DNA of 64,000 bases from Micrasema longulum (lineage: Eukaryota; Arthropoda; Insecta; Trichoptera; Brachycentridae). Where the stretch lies: assembly GCA_022494885.1 (NCBI GenBank), contig JAGVSM010002646.1, forward strand, positions 45,123 to 109,122, given 5' to 3'. This document shows, in pieces, positions 12,166 through 23,994 of this stretch (the stretch's first letter is position 1; each line of letters begins with the position of its first letter). A model generated the notes under the pieces. It worked only from the letters and a program-made list of their open reading frames with translations. It was not told the DNA's origin and made no database searches. Position numbers and translations under genes: made by a program.

Positions 12166-13487
12166 TGTTTGATTATGTCCAAATGCTTGCAGACTGGCTG
12201 GATTTCCTCCCTAGGGAGTTGTTCGTATTTAATTTATTTCAACAGAGAGGGAAAAGTTTTCGAGAAGGGAATATGGAAGTCTAGGCATTTACAGGGCTTA
12301 TGACCTGTCATTGGCTGGTTTAAGTGGCCACTTTACACACTGTGTAACATTCACCATTCTGCCCATGTTTGAACATCCACATTTCCTCAACTCTTCCATC
12401 TGTTGACTTTTGTGAAGTAAAAGAGCTGAAACCTTTATCACGTGGGTGAGATTCATCCGGCTGAACCAAATCACCTACTAGGCAACGCCTGGAAACAATT
12501 TTCCAATTTTTATACTTCTTCTTTTACCAGGTAGTAATTCAACAATGTCAACAGATGGAAGAGTTGAGGAAATGTGGATGTTCAAACATGGGCAGAATGG
12601 TGAATGTTACACAGTGTGTAAAGTGGCCACTTAAACCAGCCAATGACAGGTCATAAGCCCTGTAAATGCCTAGACTTCCATATTCCTTCTCAAACTTTTT
12701 CCCTCTCTGTTGAAATAAATTTAAATATGAACAACTCCCTAGGGAGGAAATCCAGCCAGTCTGCAAGCATTTGGACATAATCAAACATTGTTGAATTACT
12801 ACCTGGTAAAAGAAGAAGTATAAAAATTGAAAATTGTTTTCAGGCGTTGCCTAGTAGGTGATTTGGTTCAGCCGGATGAATCTCACCCACGTGATAAAGG
12901 TTTCAGCTCTTTTACTTCACAAAAGTCAACAGATGGAAGATTTGAGGAAATGTGGATGTTCAAACATGGCAGAATGGTGAATGTTACACAGTGTGTAAAG
13001 TGGCCACGTAAACCCGCCAATGACAGGTCATAAGCCCTGTAAATGCCTAGACTTCCATATTCCCTCTCAAAAAATTTTTCCTCTCAGGTGAAATAAATTT
13101 AAATATGAACAACTCCCTAGGGAGGAAATCCAGCCAGTCTGCAAGCATTTGGACATACAATCAAACATTGTTGAATTACTACCTGGTAAAAGAAGAAGTA
13201 TAAAAATTGGAAAATTGTTTTCAGGCGTTGCCTAGTAGGTGATTTGGTTCAGCCGGATGAATCTCACCCACGTGATAAAGGTTTCAGCTCTTTTACTTCA
13301 CAAAAGTCAACAGATGGAAGAGTTGAGGAAATGTGGATGTTCAAACATGGGCAGAATGGTGAATGTTACACAGTGTGTAAAGTGGCCACTTAAACCAGCC
13401 AATGACAGGTCATAAGCCCTGTAAATGCCTAGACTTCCATATTCCCTTCTCGAAAACTTTTTCCCTCTCTGTTGAAATAAATTTAAA
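12166..13487. repeat. Array of repeat R: one inverted unit plus 2.5 tandem units
   Basis: The unit is about 380 bases. The first copy (12166-12545) is in reverse orientation. It is followed by direct copies starting at 12547 and 12925 and a partial one at 13306 (spacing 378 and 381 bases) that stops at 13487. By eye the copies differ at only a few positions, unlike the strongly diverged R copies elsewhere. The inverted unit can pair with either direct unit, so the locus could fold into a long hairpin. The short open frames here are in repeat sequence and are not considered genes. Confidence 0.9.
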
Positions 13488-13651
13488 TTCGTATAGAAGA
13501 AAATTAAATGTTTGAAAACGGTATCATATTAAATTGTCGTATTTAATTATATATCAGGTTAGAATTTCTATACTAACAGAAATATATTCTAATTTAATAA
13601 TTTAAAAATCATGCATTGACTTTCTTAAATTTAATTTATTTTTAACAAAGA

Positions 13652-13745
13652 ATGGATTTTGTCGTGATCGACATTGACAGACATGTAGGAGACCAAACAA
13701 GTTTACTTGAGAAAATTTCATCTAGTGGTGAAAATTGTGAATAAA
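13652..13745 (-). repeat. Fragment of the hammerhead foldback arm
   Basis: The + strand string ttttgtcgtgatcgacattg, then agac...ggagaccaaacaagttt aligns with the left arm at 45614-45670. The stem II bases gtcg/cgac are kept with one loop change, but the GAAA and stem I bases are lost. Confidence 0.55.
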
Positions 13746-13749
13746 AATG

Positions 13750-15580
13750 GATCAGCTAAATTCAGTACTTTTATTATTACAATTGCCAAGTAGAAAACTT
13801 AATTAATTCAATATTATTTATTAATTTTTGTTTATTTCATTTTACAATATGTACAAAGGAAATTTGCAACACTGGTACTAATTTGAAAGTATTAATTTGA
13901 AAGAAAATACATTTTTATGTTTTTTAAATAAGATATGTAGAAATAAAAAACAGGCTGCAATGCAAAAAAAATAGATCTTAAAATGAAAAAAATAAAAATA
14001 TGTTTTTATTTGAATATATTTGTTTTAATGCTCTAAAAAAACATAAAGGGTGGCTAGCCTGTCGAGAAACATAATATTTGTAAATCTATTATCATATTCA
14101 CCTTCATAAAATTGTACACCAAGTGCTTTATCTGTCTATCGAGAGTTACTTACCTAATTCTAGACTGTTAAAATATTTTTTTAATAAAATGGAAAAATAA
14201 ATTAAAAACACAATTTTTAGAAAAAAGTCATAAACATAGTAAAAAACAAAGTAAAGGTAATATAAAAGACAAAGTAAGAAGTAATAAGAATCGATAAAAT
14301 TTAAAAAAAATGTTTTAACGTATGTATACGTTATTGTTTCTTAATTAAATAAATAATTGATTAATAAAAATTCAATGTGAATTTATTTTGTAATACATTT
14401 ACGGATTATGAACCCAGGAGTTTCAAAGTCAAATAAATAGCTATGACATTTTGACTTTAAGCAAAAAAAAGTATATTTACTGTTGACCATTTTATTTTCT
14501 AACAAACGCTTATCACACACATCAAACCAACAGTTTTCATGCCTTTTGTTGGATTGAAAATATTTGTAGCGATTTCAAAATCGCAGAAAAATCTTTGAAT
14601 GTGCGCCATTTAAAATAATTTAGCATTACAAAGGAGAAGAAAAATCCTAAAAATTTATTCAGAAATATTTTAACTTTGAATTTTGTGATATTCATTCACG
14701 GTAGGGGTGGTTATTTAAATATACTTGGAGCCACGAATTTCCCAAAACGGGGTGACTCAACAAAAACTGTGCCGGGATATTGTCATCCCTCGGTACTCAA
14801 GCCGTTTCCTTGAAACTGGTAAAACTTTAAAGCAAATGAAAATTCACTTTACGCTCATAAATCCATTAGCGTGTACAAGGAGACCAGGAATTTAAAAAGG
14901 TTGCTTCATAAATTCAGAAAACATCTCAAATGCTTGAAGGCTGACCGTAATTTACTGCTTCACCGAATTATTTTTATATCAAAATTTGTAGTGAGGAAAT
15001 TAACAGTCCTTTTTCAACAGAAATTTTAACTCGACTGTGTGAATATTGTTTTAGGTTTAAACACTAGCTTTGAATTTATTAAAATAAAGTGTATTGTTTT
15101 TTTCACAGATTAATTATTGTTATTATAATTTTAGCCAACAAATATCATCTTTAAGCTTTTACTTTTCAAATGACTGATTATTATGGAAAAAAAACGTTTT
15201 ACTAATTCCCACGTATATGATTCTGAATAAAAATAAGTTTATTTTTTATTCAACGAAATATTTACCTACAACAAATAAGCAAAACCGGGTAATATCCAAC
15301 AGAGAATGATCAATTTCTCAAATATCATCCAAATCTATACGGCACGGTAAAATAAGGGTGGATTGACATTTATAATATTATTTTGTAAATATTCGTAATT
15401 TATTCAGCGATAACTGCCTTCTAAAAATACTGCAAAAGGAAATTGAGTGGGGATTAATTGGCCTCATGATGCACTGGTACCTGGCATTAAATAAATAAAT
15501 GTAGTAAAAAAATATGTATTGTACAAATAATATCAATTTTTGATGGGCAGAACGGTAATTATTTATCATAATAAGTTAAG
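13750..15580. other. AT-rich sequence, nothing recognised
   Basis: Poly-A and poly-T rich. Bases 14700-15000 are slightly richer in G+C but show no homology pattern I know. Confidence 0.5.
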
Positions 15581-15585
15581 TCAAC

Positions 15586-15722
15586 CGGGTTGTGGTCCCG
15601 TGGTGTTGCGGACTCACGGATTCTACTCTACCTCAATTTGATTTCCAATTTCAATTGTGAATTATTTATAACTGGTTTTAAATGGCACTACAAATGTAAG
15701 TATTTGTGTAATTTGTATTTTT
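15586..15722 (+). mobile_element. SINE-A copy with B-box deletion
   Basis: The head gggttgtggtcccgtgg and gcggactcacgg are intact, but the B-box segment is deleted and the sequence jumps to ctactctacctcaatttgat. It faces another SINE-A at 15790 on the opposite strand. Confidence 0.8.
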
Positions 15723-15789
15723 CTTTAAACAAAATGTAAGAAATACAATATAATAAATTAATCTTGTATTTTTTTTTTTTTTTTTTTTT

Positions 15790-15962
15790 TAAATTTTTGC
15801 GTTCTTATGATTTACCAAAATATAAAATTTTGAGGGCCGTTTTCATCGAGTTGTAAATAATTCACTATCAAAAAATGGTAATCAAGTTGGGGTAGAGTGG
15901 GATTCGAACCACGGATCTTTGAGCCGTGAGTCCGAGACACTAGCCACGAGACCACAACCTGA
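15790..15962 (-). mobile_element. SINE-A copy
   Basis: On the minus strand: caggttgtggtctcgtggct, ggttcgaatcccactctacc, acttgattaccattt, then the tail ending cataagaacgcaaaaattt. A and B boxes are both recognisable. A run of 20 T lies just before it (15769-15790). Confidence 0.85.
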
Positions 15963-17224
15963 TTTTAATCAATTAAATTAAATACACGTGTGGCGTTAAA
16001 GTAAATTGACTGAAGCGTAAAAGGTAGGTATAATATAGGATGTTTCTAAGCCGTTAAAGAATAGAGTTCTGTGTGAGAAACAGAACCAGAACCCTGGACG
16101 AGTATTGCCGACTCAATGGCTGTATTCAGATGAAAATCTTGAAAAAGAATATTAAGAGGAGATAACTCCGCTTCATTGTGTAGTAGTTTTTCATTTTTCC
16201 TGAACTGGAGCCTGGGCCTTGGTTACGATGAGAAGATAAGGACGTCATACCTTCACCCTGACGTTATAGTTGAAGACACATTTTCACAAGCGATTTCAAA
16301 GATACACCTTCAAGTTTTGGGTAGGTACATCGATATGAAACAATGCAAAACATGCGTCACGGTACACATATTTACGCACTAAAATGACATAGTTTCAGTA
16401 TGAGGACATAGTTGAAAAAATAATTCTCCTTACCGATTCCAACACCACCACCAACAGGTCTAAAACCCCTCGATACGTTTACCTACGCATTAAAAGTGAC
16501 AAAAAATTTATTTCACAGAGCAATTTCCCCTTTGTTACGATTTATTAAAAAATTAAACCGTTCTGAGGTTGGCACTTTTTTTCTTAAAAGCATATTAAAA
16601 TATGAAGGAGAAGTAAGTAAATCTTAAGCCAAATTAAATTCCGACATAACTGTCAGTTTTGAAAATGAATGGCTTGATGCAGTGGCTAGACTGGCTAGAT
16701 GCTGTCCTATGAACATACAAGAGTATCAAGCCGTTAACTGCCACTGTAAAAAAAGAATTGAATTATTTTGTTTTTTCCATCTATTTAACTATATTTCTGA
16801 ATGTTTGAATCGAGAGCTGGCCTTGTAATCACTCAGTACATAAATACTCACGTTCGTTAAGTATACCGTCTAAGTAATTGTCAAAAATAATAATAAAAAT
16901 CATGTTCATGCGAGCATTTTTTTCTTGAATTGGGATTAATTTGAGTTTATAATCGCTTTGAAGTGAGCGCTTTTTATCACAGAAGCCTATTTAAAATATT
17001 AATAATATTTATTTTTTTTATGAAGGAACACGGATTCAATTTTCAAGGTCGTTCAATGGTTGAATTCGATCATATGACATTGAGATGACAAGTCCGTAAA
17101 ACAAACCAAAGTAGATAGAGAAAGAACAGAAATTAAGTGTACCGTCTCGATATGTACAGATGAAGATAGCGTTTATAATTAAGGCCCTAAAGCGTAGGAC
17201 TAATCACATTACAGTCACGTAACA

Positions 17225-17475
17225 GATGATCGAAAAACGCTTCAATGTTTTGAGTATGTCCAAACAATTTATCCATTATGGCGGGAAACACCAACAACCG
17301 AAAAGTTAGCAGGTCTGAACCCTGTTTTAGCCCGCAACGCGTAGACCGTTGCAACGTCATCCTGGACGAGGCAACTAAACACCGCACTTCGAAAGTACTT
17401 TGCGTACATTGCGTCTTGACAGTTCGTTTTGCTTGGCCATCAGCTCTCCGCCAGTGCTCGCTATTGTAAATTCAT
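17225..17475 (-). repeat. Unidentified repeat V with an open frame, member 1
   Basis: On the minus strand a frame reads MYAKYFRSAVFSCLVQDDVA, TVYALRAKTGFRPANFSVVG and then stops. It is clearly richer in G+C than its surroundings. A diverged inverted partner lies at 17590-17765 (FRCVVLSSLVQ-AKTGFGR). Codon-like conservation between them hints at former coding sequence, but no known domain is recognised. Confidence 0.5.
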
Positions 17476-17589
17476 TTTGTACAAAATAATAAGATGCAAC
17501 TCGTTTGTAACTATTGTATAAACAACTTCAATTGTAATCCATCTTCCACATTAAACCTCAAATCAACTCACGCACACCCATCCTATAAA

Positions 17590-17765
17590 TTGTGATGCCC
17601 GCCACACAGAGCTCTCCAGAGATGAAGAGCTGGAGGCCAGGAAACATGAACTGCCAAGATGAAATATGTTGATTACTTTCGATGTGTGGTGTTAAGTAGC
17701 CTTGTCCAGGCCAAAACAGGGTTCGGACGTTTGTTATTGCCTACCACACCATCAGTAAACAGTTC
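17590..17765 (+). repeat. Unidentified repeat V, inverted member 2
   Basis: gagctctccagagatgaag-like start, catgaactgccaagatgaaa, tactttcgatgtgtggtg, agccttgtccaggccaaaac, agggttcgga follows the minus strand of member 1, with a ~30-base deletion relative to it. Confidence 0.5.
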
Positions 17766-17960
17766 AGCTCCTCTATGTCACAAAAGCAAACAGATGGAAG
17801 AGTTGAGGAAATGTGAATTTAAAGCAAAGCAGAGAAGTGAATGTTACACAATGTGTGAAAAAGCTACCTAAATTAGCCAACCACAAGTCATACACCCTTT
17901 AAATGCATAGACTTCCCATCTCGAAAATGTTTTCCCTCTCCGTTGCAAATAAATTTAGAA
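17760..17960 (+). repeat. Repeat R, partial forward copy
   Basis: It contains acagatggaagagttgagga, gaatgttacacaatgtgtg, aaatgcatagacttccc and tttccctctccgttgcaaat, in the order of the R unit. It is diverged and is followed at once by a SINE-B tail. Confidence 0.75.
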
Positions 17961-17962
17961 AT

Positions 17963-18032
17963 TCGCTGAACTTGGGTTACCAATGCTGTGACCTATGCAC
18001 CACTGGGTGCAAAAAAGGAAACAATGATGATG
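17963..18032 (+). mobile_element. SINE-B tail
   Basis: It reads accaatgctgtgacctatgc, accactgggtgcaaaaaagg, aaacaatgatgatgat. Only the final third of the family is present, directly after a repeat R copy. Confidence 0.65.
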
Positions 18033-18034
18033 AT

Positions 18035-19040
18035 ATCATGAGATTGTTACCAATTTTATTTTTTGTATTGTAGTATTTTTATTTCAAATTTTAAGTGTTT
18101 CTTTTATTTGAGCAGATTGCATTCCGTAGAAGTTCTCTTCATTAAAATAATGATAACGAACAAAGTCGCGCCATGAAAGCGTTCCCAACGTTAAAGCAAA
18201 AATCTCTTTGAAATTCTTAATGAAGTCCCTAGCTATAGATTTACGAATGGTAAACTATCAAGTTGTCTTTTTCCTAAGTGAAAAAGTTTTCTCCTTCAAA
18301 AATGATAACGTATAATTTACGGCACCTTTCCACACTTCTTGTCTCAGTATTATAAATTCACTTGGATTATAAAACCTTCACAGTTTGACAAAGAAAATAA
18401 CACTTCGGCAATCTACACTGAAATTTTATGCAATTTAAGTTTGAAATTTGCACCCCCATATCCAGACGTACACTGTGGTATTTTGCAAATCAATCTAGCA
18501 TTTTTCGTAGTATTTGCTCATGTAAATGTAAAATTTATGGTAGTGTCCTACCTCGTTAACAGAAGACCACTGTCGGTGATCCAAGGTGTGGCAAATTTAT
18601 TACATTGCGAATAAATGTACGGAACTTTGCTGTGAAACACGAGAGAAACGGCAATGATGAATTAAATTGGCTGCATTCGAACAACATGCTCGAATTGATT
18701 TGCTGCACAACTGGGTTGACTTGGTTAAGCTGACTTGTTGGGCTGACTGCACTCTGTGGTCTCGTTATCGGCCACGTTTTTTCGTTTTTTATGTTTTCAT
18801 GGTAGGAACAAAGTTAATGAACTACAAGACGTTGCTCTTACGTAGACGGTCGTTTTATGTGCAGTGTAAGTTTTTTAGTTTATTTGGTTCAGTTTTTTGT
18901 ATAAATGCTTCTTCATGAAACTGTTGTAATAGGCTAAAGCCGTATATACCGGACATATCCAGAAAGTTAGAATACTATTTTTTTTTATAAATCTTTTTTT
19001 TTTTTACAGTTCATTGTTTGTATAAATATAAATTATTTTT
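18035..19040. other. Unassigned sequence upstream of the mariner relic
   Basis: Two open frames of 80-90 codons (18339 and 18667) show no domain, no splice-supported continuation and no codon preference. They are probably chance. Confidence 0.5.
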
Positions 19041-19044
19041 CCAC

Positions 19045-19330
19045 GTTGTCGCCTTACCGTTTTATGCAGGTTGTAAGTCGTGGCACAAGCTTTTTTATGC
19101 TTTCCTCATAGAACTCTCCCGCCATCTCCTTCGTCTACTTCAAGACCTCTAGTCTGAGTCTTCGGAAAAATAAAAAGATGAAAATCTGAAGGCCGAAGTC
19201 AGATGAGTATGCAGGATGGTCAAAATGTCCCAACCAAGCGAGTTCCAATGCGCCTTGATGGCTTTAGTGAGGAATCCTATGACAGCGCGCACCTCGCACT
19301 TGGCGGGATTTCTTGTTGACATCTTTCACA
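19045..19330 (-). mobile_element. Internally deleted mariner/Tc1-like transposase relic
   Basis: On the minus strand the left part reads AKCEVRAVIGFL, resembling the N-terminal helix of mariner-type transposases. It is joined directly to KAIKAHWNSLGWDIL, then (shifted) RPSDFHLFIFPKTQ and finally MAGEFYEESIKKLVPRLTTC and IKR, stop, GDNVEK, stop. The second half matches the transposase end (PSDFHLF...; FY-EGI-KL--R---C). The catalytic middle is missing. Terminal inverted repeats could not be identified with confidence. Confidence 0.7.
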
Positions 19331-20104
19331 GAGTCGAACTTTACGAGACAAGTTTTGATACAAACGAGGATTGCTAGTGCTCGTTGTGTTCAAAAGAACC
19401 TTCACTACCAATCAGAGTTGCCAACTTTTGGAAAAAAAATCTCACAACACGAGAGCCAAGCAGTACTCTAAATTTCTGGATAAATAAATTGATGCTATTG
19501 CTATTAGTCTTGCAGAATGTGTTGTTGTGTAGAACATAAAATAATTACTCGCTTTATCGGTCATTGTTATTTATTTAAGATGTAGTGACACTTAAAAACG
19601 AACGTGGCGATCTCCACTGTTCATCAAACTGAGTAAATCAACTTTGTTTCTTTGAGCGATTAATATAAGCGCGGAGTTTTCGTTGTGCTATTTTAAAAAT
19701 GTACTAAAATACGATTTTGATAGTGAGTTATAGTCACAACTCGTCAAAAAACTCGGAAATCGCATTTAAATTTTGGAGATGACAATGTTTATTTTCGACT
19801 GTCTTGATTTGATCAGATTTGAAATAAATCGCATTGGAGATGGACTGTTTTGTTTTGCACTATCATTCGTGTCTCTCCAAAAACCAACAGGGATGTGCTA
19901 AGATTAAAGTCACATTATAAAAAAAACATATATATTAAAATGAATGAAATAAAAATTAGATCTTTAGCAATAAGTAAAAGTATAACACTCTTGACAACGC
20001 AACATTAAAAAAATATAGGAATGTACTCGTATAAAAGAACAATCATTTAAATCTGATACATATTAAATGGTATTTTTAAAATGCAATTCAGTACGTTATC
20101 AACA

Positions 20105-20295
20105 TTATCATTTTCCCATCAACACCTAGTGGTGCATAGAGAACTTGATTCTATGATTCTATAAGGCAAAATGATAAGTTTAACGCTTCACTTCTAGTCC
20201 AAGGACCGTGAAATATACAAAATAAACCCATTTTATTGATATAATTATCTCAATGTTGCCGAGAATTAAACCCAGTACTTTCTTTGCTTGTTAGG
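20105..20295 (-). mobile_element. SINE-B copy, diverged
   Basis: On the minus strand: a weak head with gggtttaattctcggcaac, then tatttcacggtccttggact, gaagtgaagcgttaaact and ctatgcaccactaggtgttg. The element is old but the order is that of the family. Confidence 0.7.
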
Positions 20296-21074
20296 GTTTA
20301 ACAGTACACAGAGCCATATATTTTTATTTTGCTTAGATACTGGGCTTTGCATTTATCTATATTTTTTGTTCTTCTTCTTTCGCTAGTTGATGTTTTGATT
20401 AATTGTAGCAGAAAATTGTTTTGCTGAATTTTGTTTGAATGCTTTTAAAAGAATTTGTGAAATTCTAAAATATTGCTTTACTTCAATTGGGTGCACTTAA
20501 AAGCATTTTTTTCGTTACCACATTTCGGTTTTATAGGTAATCTCGGAGCTGCGTCTCTGAAAATTTTTGTTCGAAATATTTTTTTGTTGAATAATATTGT
20601 AATTAATAATTTGATAAAAAACAGTCAAAGTTCACAATATGCACGTTAATTTAAAAGACTTTTTAACCAAGGATTATTTTTAATGTACCGTTTTATCAGT
20701 GGTAGGATTTTTTTAAAGTTTTGTATTTTTTTAATTACTCCTCTTGTGACGTCTCAAGTTCTCTTCCCCTTATCTTCGGTAAATTTTGATGATAAGTCAG
20801 TTAACTTACGATAAACCGGAAATATATCACAACATTCTTACCATGGGTTGATCCAAAAGAACTACTGACGTCGTTCAAAGTAGTTCGATTTAATAGAAAG
20901 ATTTTTTATTATTTTTTCATTCATTTTAAAGAAACTTTTTTATATACAGTTTACCGTAGAGCTGAACTTTGTCATTAGGAAGTTCGGTTTCAAGCCTAAA
21001 TTTACAAATTGGACTTAAGCAAGTCAAACTTTCTCTCAAATATCCATAAAAAAGTTAAGTATTATTTTTTTAAG

Positions 21075-21520
21075 TCAACAGATGGAAAAGTTGAGAAAAT
21101 GTGGATGTTCAAACATAGGCAGAATGGTGAATATTATACAGAGTGTAAAATGGGCACTTAAACCAGCTAATGACTGGTCATAAGCCCTGTAAATGTCTAG
21201 ACTCCCATATATATATTTTTTTTTCAAAGAAATATTTGCGTTCTTATGATTTACCCAAATATTTAATTTTGAGGGCCATTTTCAACGAGTTGTAAATAAC
21301 TCACTATTAGAAAATGGAATCAAGTTGGGGTAAAGTGGGATTCGAACCACGGAACTTTGGTCCGTGAGTTGGAGACACTAGCCGCAGGACCACAACCCGA
21401 TCAAAATTCCCTTCTCAAAAATGTTTTTCCTCTTTGTTGCAACCAATTTAAATATAAACAACTCCTAAGGGAGAACATCTAGCTAGTCTGCAAGCATTTG
21501 GACATACTTAAAACATTTTT
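21075..21520 (+). repeat. Repeat R, forward copy split by a SINE-A
   Basis: The left part (21080-21212) runs from gtcaacagatggaaaagttg to tagactcccatat. The right part (21410-21512) resumes with attcccttctcaaaaatg and ends gcaagcatttggacatac. In the uninterrupted copies these two parts are contiguous. The insert is a reverse SINE-A (21231-21402). Confidence 0.85.
21231..21402 (-). mobile_element. SINE-A copy nested in repeat R
   Basis: On the minus strand it reads cgggttgtggtcctgcggct, ggttcgaatcccactttacc, the standard body and the tail cataagaacgcaaatatt. The + side is bordered by ttttttttttcaaag. Confidence 0.9.
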
Positions 21521-22464
21521 GTATTTATTTAGTTTATTTTGAATATTTTTTCCGCCTCGGAATTTTTTCCGCCCCTAAAATCGGAAATTCTTAGCAGTTT
21601 TCCATACAAATTTAAACATGAAGAAGATGAAGCAACTAGAAATACTTAAACGAAGAAGAAAGTTGCTTCTTTTTAAAAAAAGGTATAAAAACCTTAGCAA
21701 GATCCAAAGAAGAAAATCTGAAAATGCCCAGATTGCGGAATAATATTTAAGGAATTGATTCAGTGCAAAATATGCCAGAAATGGTGACACGATAGATGCA
21801 CTTGTTATTTGGGATCTGGAGATTATGTTTGAGATTTTTGGCTTTGATTATCGCACTATATACTGTTTCCACACTGGTGTACACCCTCTTACACACTCTT
21901 GAGCTGCAGGGTGTGCATGAGTGCGCGCACTGATTTTTTTACTTTTAGACTGATCGCATTTTTTGTAACAGCCAGACACCGAAGAGTTGAAATGAACTTA
22001 ATTTTATTTTTCTAAAATATTTAGTTTTATTTGCATTAATTCTTAAACCCAAAACCGCGCACTCTTGTACGACATCCTACATAACATTATAAGTATTTAA
22101 TAATTTATTTAAAACTTTGAATTCAAGAATAAGCCCACTTTAGCAGGTTTTTTACAAAAAGGAATATCTTTCAGCTAACCGAAAACAATTTTTTTATTTG
22201 TATATTTAGCAGAAACAAAATGTTTTTAAAAATAAATATTTGTTTATAAATTTCAGCTGTTTTTCGTTTATTTCTCTACACAAACAACGTCAGTTGTGAA
22301 AAAAAGAACCCTTTAATAACAACCAAAACGTCAAAAAAAAGAGTAAACTACACACGGCATAATAACCCAGAAATACTAATTGTGAATCTGAATGGCTGTG
22401 AAAATTTACCAAATTTAATCAACGTGTACGACTTGTATAATTAATCCATGTAACCAAATATTTG

Positions 22465-22846
22465 TGCCAGGAGGTCAAATTAGGAATTTACAATGGAGTC
22501 TTGTTGCCGATTCTTGTATATGGGAGTAAGCTATGGAATTGTAAAAACAAGGAACAGAGCATGCTAAATGCTGTTGCAGCGCAATTTCTCTGGCAAATGT
22601 GTTATAGTGGTTAAGACACTTGGTGGCCTCTGGTTTTACGGTGCGACTGTTGATTGATGCAGGAAACGAAAAAGACATGGATCAACCAAATTCAACAAAT
22701 ATTTGAAGATGGGCTCTTCAAAAGTCGGAACAATCAGTGTGCGTGCATGAGAAGGTGTTTTTATCTAGAAAAAACAAGATATGTATACAAAGACAGAGTG
22801 ACATGGCGTTCTATGCTCTCTGCCTACCCTCACGGAAAACCATGAG
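22465..22846 (+). mobile_element. LINE 3' fragment (Cys-Met tail domain family)
   Basis: The left part reads GVLLPILVYGSKLWNCKNKE. The right part reads KKTWINQIQQIFEDG and then NNQCACMRRC and VTWRSMLSAYPHGKP before a stop. About 150 bases that the 43.6 kb copy has between these blocks are missing or replaced by unrelated sequence (22597-22655), so this is an internally damaged fragment of the same family as the 4.5, 43.6 and 59.7 kb copies. Confidence 0.75.
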
Positions 22847-22849
22847 ATG

Positions 22850-23990
22850 GTTTTTTTTGTATAAATTTTCAATAAAAATTTAACATGAAAATTTTTTTTA
22901 CGTACTGCTATAAGGTATACAAATATTTTTTATCAAATAATACATTTATATCTTTCAAATCTAAACTGAGAAACCCATTTAAAGATTTTTAAGCTTTTTA
23001 CAATGGATATTGTAATCCCTACAATAATTTATGTGACCTATAACTAACCTCTAAAACGTGCCCTCTGTAAAAGTCTGTTCAATGAAGGTCGTAATTTGAT
23101 AATTGTTATTCAATACACAAACTGTATGCTTTAAAATTCAGAAAGAAAAAGTCGAATTTCAATTTTATTTATTTATTTGTTCATTCAAAACTACACTAGT
23201 TAAAATATTAATGAACTTACTAAGACTTTTTAGGCTATGCCCGTGTCAAGTAACAAATAACAATAAAAAAACATAGTAAAATTAATTAGATTAAATTAAA
23301 ATGACATGTGATGCAATAGAATAACAATCTAGAAAATAGGTATAAGTAATAAATAATAAAATTCCAAAGAATACAATGCAAAAAAGATAGTCAGAAAAAT
23401 TTTTTCAAATATTAATTGTACAAATTAAGAATCACACATAATCAAATATACAAAATAATGGTATCATAAAAATCTACAAAATAATAGTAAAATATAGAAG
23501 TATTTAAAAAAACAAAATAACAGTATCATTGAAATCAACAGAAAAAGAATATGTATATAAAAACATAATTGAAATGTTAATTGAGATATGTTTTCTAGAA
23601 ACTCACTCAATACCATAGTAAGAAATATAAGAAATAGGAGCAAAAAATCATATGCCAAATAATAGTACAAACTAAATTAAATTATACCAAAATACAAAAT
23701 GAAAAAACATAAAAATATCAAGCTAAATAAAAAGCAAATAAAAGTAAAAGTATGGAAGGAAAGCAGATTTGTAATTTTTTGCTAAATGCTAATCTTTAAA
23801 AATATGTAAATAACTTAAATGTTTTTGTTATTGGTACATTAGATGTTCGAGGCCGATGTTTCTTTTTAAATAATTTTTGGAAAAAACTTCCATTTCATAA
23901 TAAAAAAATTACTGATTGACATAATTGTTTTAACAATTCGTTTAAAATATGATGTCGATGAAGCGACCGCCTCTTTCTTTGAGGAAAATG
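22850..23990. other. A-rich tract, probably reversed LINE 3' sequence
   Basis: It starts with TTTATTTATTTATTTG at 23165 and includes ggctatgcccgtgtcaag, the reverse of the LINE 3' stem at 28540. It continues for ~500 bases of A-rich sequence. A reversed LINE 3' region is likely but no coding end is found. Confidence 0.4.
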
Positions 23991-23994
23991 CAAT

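Noticed and set aside
12827..13033. 68-codon open frame inside repeat R
   Set aside because: The frame is not kept in the other R copies, which carry indels and stops at different places, so it is repeat sequence and not a gene.
18339..18918. Two adjacent + strand open frames of 91 and 83 codons
   Set aside because: They lack domain patterns, are not linked by plausible splice sites and do not recur. The AT-rich context gives such frames by chance.
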